Assembly: GCF_000571935.1 (NCBI RefSeq)
Contig: NZ_ATAX01000036.1
Location: forward strand, 203,206-267,205
Reading direction: 5' to 3'
From: Ruminococcus flavefaciens 007c
Lineage (GTDB): Bacteria; Bacillota; Clostridia; Oscillospirales; Ruminococcaceae
DNA: 64,000 bases
Shown here: piece by piece, positions 62,513-64,000 of the stretch
Position numbering within the stretch: the first letter of the stretch is position 1
How the letters are laid out: each line of letters opens with the position of its first letter
Notes under the pieces: generated by a model
What the model was told of the DNA's origin: nothing
Databases searched by the model: none
Seen by the model: only the letters and a program-made list of their open reading frames with translations
Position numbers and translations under genes: made by a program

Positions 62513-64000
62513 GTGAAAATAGCAAAGCTCAAGAAGATCATCGGCGCAGGCGCAGCTGCAATGATGGTTGCAGTAAGCGTTCCTGCTGTTGCATCAGCTG
62601 CTGATCAGCAGACAAGAGGAAATATCGGCGGCTTCGACTACGAGATGTGGAACCAGAACGGACAGGGCCAGGCATCAATGAATCCCGGTGCAGGTTCTTT
62701 CACTTGTTCATGGAGCAACATCGAGAACTTCCTCGCTCGTATGGGCAAGAATTACGACAGCCAGAAGAAAAACTACAAAGCATTCGGAAATATCGTTCTC
62801 ACTTATGATGTAGAGTACACACCAAGAGGAAATTCATATATGTGCGTATATGGATGGACAAGAAATCCTCTCATGGAGTATTACATCGTTGAAGGTTGGG
62901 GCGACTGGAGACCACCCGGAAACGACGGTGAGGTAAAGGGTACTGTTACAGCTAACGGAAATACCTATGACATTCGCAAGACAATGCGTTACAACCAGCC
63001 TTCACTGGATGGTACAGCAACATTCCCTCAGTACTGGAGCGTTCGTCAGACCAGCGGTTCTGCAAACAACCAGACAAACTACATGAAGGGAACGATCGAT
63101 GTAACCAAGCATTTTGACGCTTGGAGTGCAGCAGGACTTGATATGTCCGGTACACTTTATGAGGTATCACTCAATATCGAGGGTTACCGTTCAAACGGTT
63201 CTGCAAATGTAAAGAGCGTTAACGTTACACAGGGAGGTTCTTCCGATAACGGTGTTCAGCAGCAGAATAACGACTGGAACCAGCAGAACAACAACCAGCA
63301 GCAGAACAACGACTGGAACAACTGGAATAACCAGAACAATGATTGGAATAACTGGAACAACCAGAACCAGAACAACGACTGGAATAACTGGAACAACCAG
63401 AACAATGATTGGAATAACTGGAACAACCAGAACCAGAACAATGACTGGAATAACTGGAACAACCAGAACAACAACCAGCAGAACGCATGGAACGGCTGGG
63501 ATAATAACAACAACTGGAACCAGTGGGATCAGAATAATCAGTGGAACAACCAGCAGCAGAATAACGACTGGAATCAGTGGAATAACCAGGGTCAGCAGAA
63601 CAACGACTGGAACCAGTGGAACAACCAGGGACAGCAGAACAACGACTGGAACCAGTGGAATAACCAGAACCAGAACAACAACTGGGACTGGAATAACCAG
63701 AACAACAACCAGCAGAATGCTTGGAACGGCTGGGATAACAACAATAACTGGAACCAGTGGGATCAGAACAACCAGTGGAATAACCAGAACCAGAACAATG
63801 ACTGGAACCAGTGGAACAATCAGAACCAGAACAATGACTGGAACCAGTGGAACAACCAGAACAATGACTGGAACCAGTGGAACAATCAGAACCAGAACAA
63901 TGACTGGAACCAGTGGAACAACCAGAACAATGACTGGAACCAGTGGAACAATCAGAACCAGAACAATGACTGGAACCAGTGGAACAACCAGAACCAGAAC
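62513..64000 (+). CDS. xynA: GH11 xylanase with Asn/Gln/Trp-rich linker, XynA-like, 3' end outside
   Basis: 496 codons to the window edge. Start GTG 62513 with AAGGAG before it; another GTG at 62504 overlaps that site. A signal peptide (about 1-31) leads to a GH11 domain (about 35-240) with the nucleophile Glu in MEYYIVEGWGDW and the acid/base Glu in SLNIEGYRSNGSANV. From about residue 245 to the edge the sequence is a low-complexity linker of units such as NNQNNDWNQWNNQNQ. R. flavefaciens 17 XynA has GH11, such a linker and a GH10 domain, so GH10 or CBM22/GH16 plus dockerin may follow outside. It degrades xylan outside the cell. Confidence 0.9.
   Translation, partial: MKIAKLKKIIGAGAAAMMVAVSVPAVASAADQQTRGNIGGFDYEMWNQNGQGQASMNPGAGSFTCSWSNIENFLARMGKNYDSQKKNYKAFGNIVLTYDVEYTPRGNSYMCVYGWTRNPLMEYYIVEGWGDWRPPGNDGEVKGTVTANGNTYDIRKTMRYNQPSLDGTATFPQYWSVRQTSGSANNQTNYMKGTIDVTKHFDAWSAAGLDMSGTLYEVSLNIEGYRSNGSANVKSVNVTQGGSSDNGVQQQNNDWNQQNNNQQQNNDWNNWNNQNNDWNNWNNQNQNNDWNNWNNQNNDWNNWNNQNQNNDWNNWNNQNNNQQNAWNGWDNNNNWNQWDQNNQWNNQQQNNDWNQWNNQGQQNNDWNQWNNQGQQNNDWNQWNNQNQNNNWDWNNQNNNQQNAWNGWDNNNNWNQWDQNNQWNNQNQNNDWNQWNNQNQNNDWNQWNNQNNDWNQWNNQNQNNDWNQWNNQNNDWNQWNNQNQNNDWNQWNNQNQN

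Noticed and set aside
63225..63513. Minus-strand frames rich in Ser/Cys/Gly or Leu/Phe/Gln opposite the xylanase linker
   Set aside because: Artefacts of the repetitive linker codons; the plus frame is continuous with a GH11 domain and signal peptide.
63240..64000. CRISPR-like repeats
   Set aside because: The repeats have no unique spacers and lie in an open frame encoding the linker.
1..64000. rRNA genes, complete tRNA genes, riboswitches, CRISPR arrays and origins
   Set aside because: None recognised on either strand by reading; small structured RNAs would need a covariance-model search.

Overview
The window looks like a chromosomal segment of a cellulosome-producing Ruminococcus, most likely R. 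flavefaciens or a close relative. Four things point there: many secreted proteins with dockerin modules behind Thr-rich linkers, a final gene encoding a GH11 xylanase fused to a very long Asn/Gln/Trp-rich linker (the layout described for R. flavefaciens XynA), an LPXTG-anchored surface protein, and low-GC Firmicute codon use with strong AGGAGG ribosome sites. The species call is inferred from gene content; no 16S gene is present.

Layout. 1-9 kb: the end of an SRAP/YedK-type gene, a dockerin gene broken by an IS66-type end, a sortase-anchored DUF285 repeat protein, a complete IS66 element, and a two-dockerin protein with a cohesin-like domain. 9-20 kb: accessory DNA with a small helix-hairpin-helix gene and five broken copies of its tail (a sixth lies at 23.1 kb), a gene broken by a scar carrying a tRNA 3' end, a small dockerin protein, a sensor-GGDEF-AraC regulator divergent from a GH5 cellulase, and a papain-like lipoprotein. 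20-34 kb: housekeeping and redox genes: EFR1 ferredoxin, Pit phosphate transporter with DUF47 partner, flavoprotein, CoA-disulfide reductase-rhodanese fusion divergent from a Crp/Fnr regulator, thioredoxin/membrane Fe-S/ferredoxin operon, RCC1-repeat lipoprotein, HtrA protease, serine hydrolase.

34-43.5 kb: a secreted putative metallopeptidase with seven dockerin-like modules, then a zinc-starvation operon (Fur-family regulator, small metal-binding membrane protein, ZnuA with two inserted ZinT domains, two COG0523 GTPases) behind a near-perfect Fur/Zur palindrome. 44-58 kb: a polysaccharide-degradation cluster: heparinase II/III-like lyase with dockerin, GH9 with CBM4 and dockerin, a DUF6055/beta-helix/LamG/dockerin protein, and a 1485-residue exported repeat protein. 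58-64 kb: a LacI-like sensor fused to a LytTR DNA-binding domain, divergent from an unknown exported protein, and the GH11 xylanase.

How it fits together. Three sequence classes of dockerin suggest docking to more than one scaffoldin cohesin. The most striking regulatory signals are arrays of direct repeats with a 20-21 bp period: in front of the lyase gene, between the LytTR regulator and its divergent partner, downstream of that partner, and upstream of the xylanase. Two inverted repeats with CAGGT/ACCTG arms also cover the -10 boxes of the GH9 gene and of the promoter ahead of the large repeat protein. Together they suggest substrate-responsive control of cellulosome genes by one-component regulators with sugar-binding-type sensor domains.
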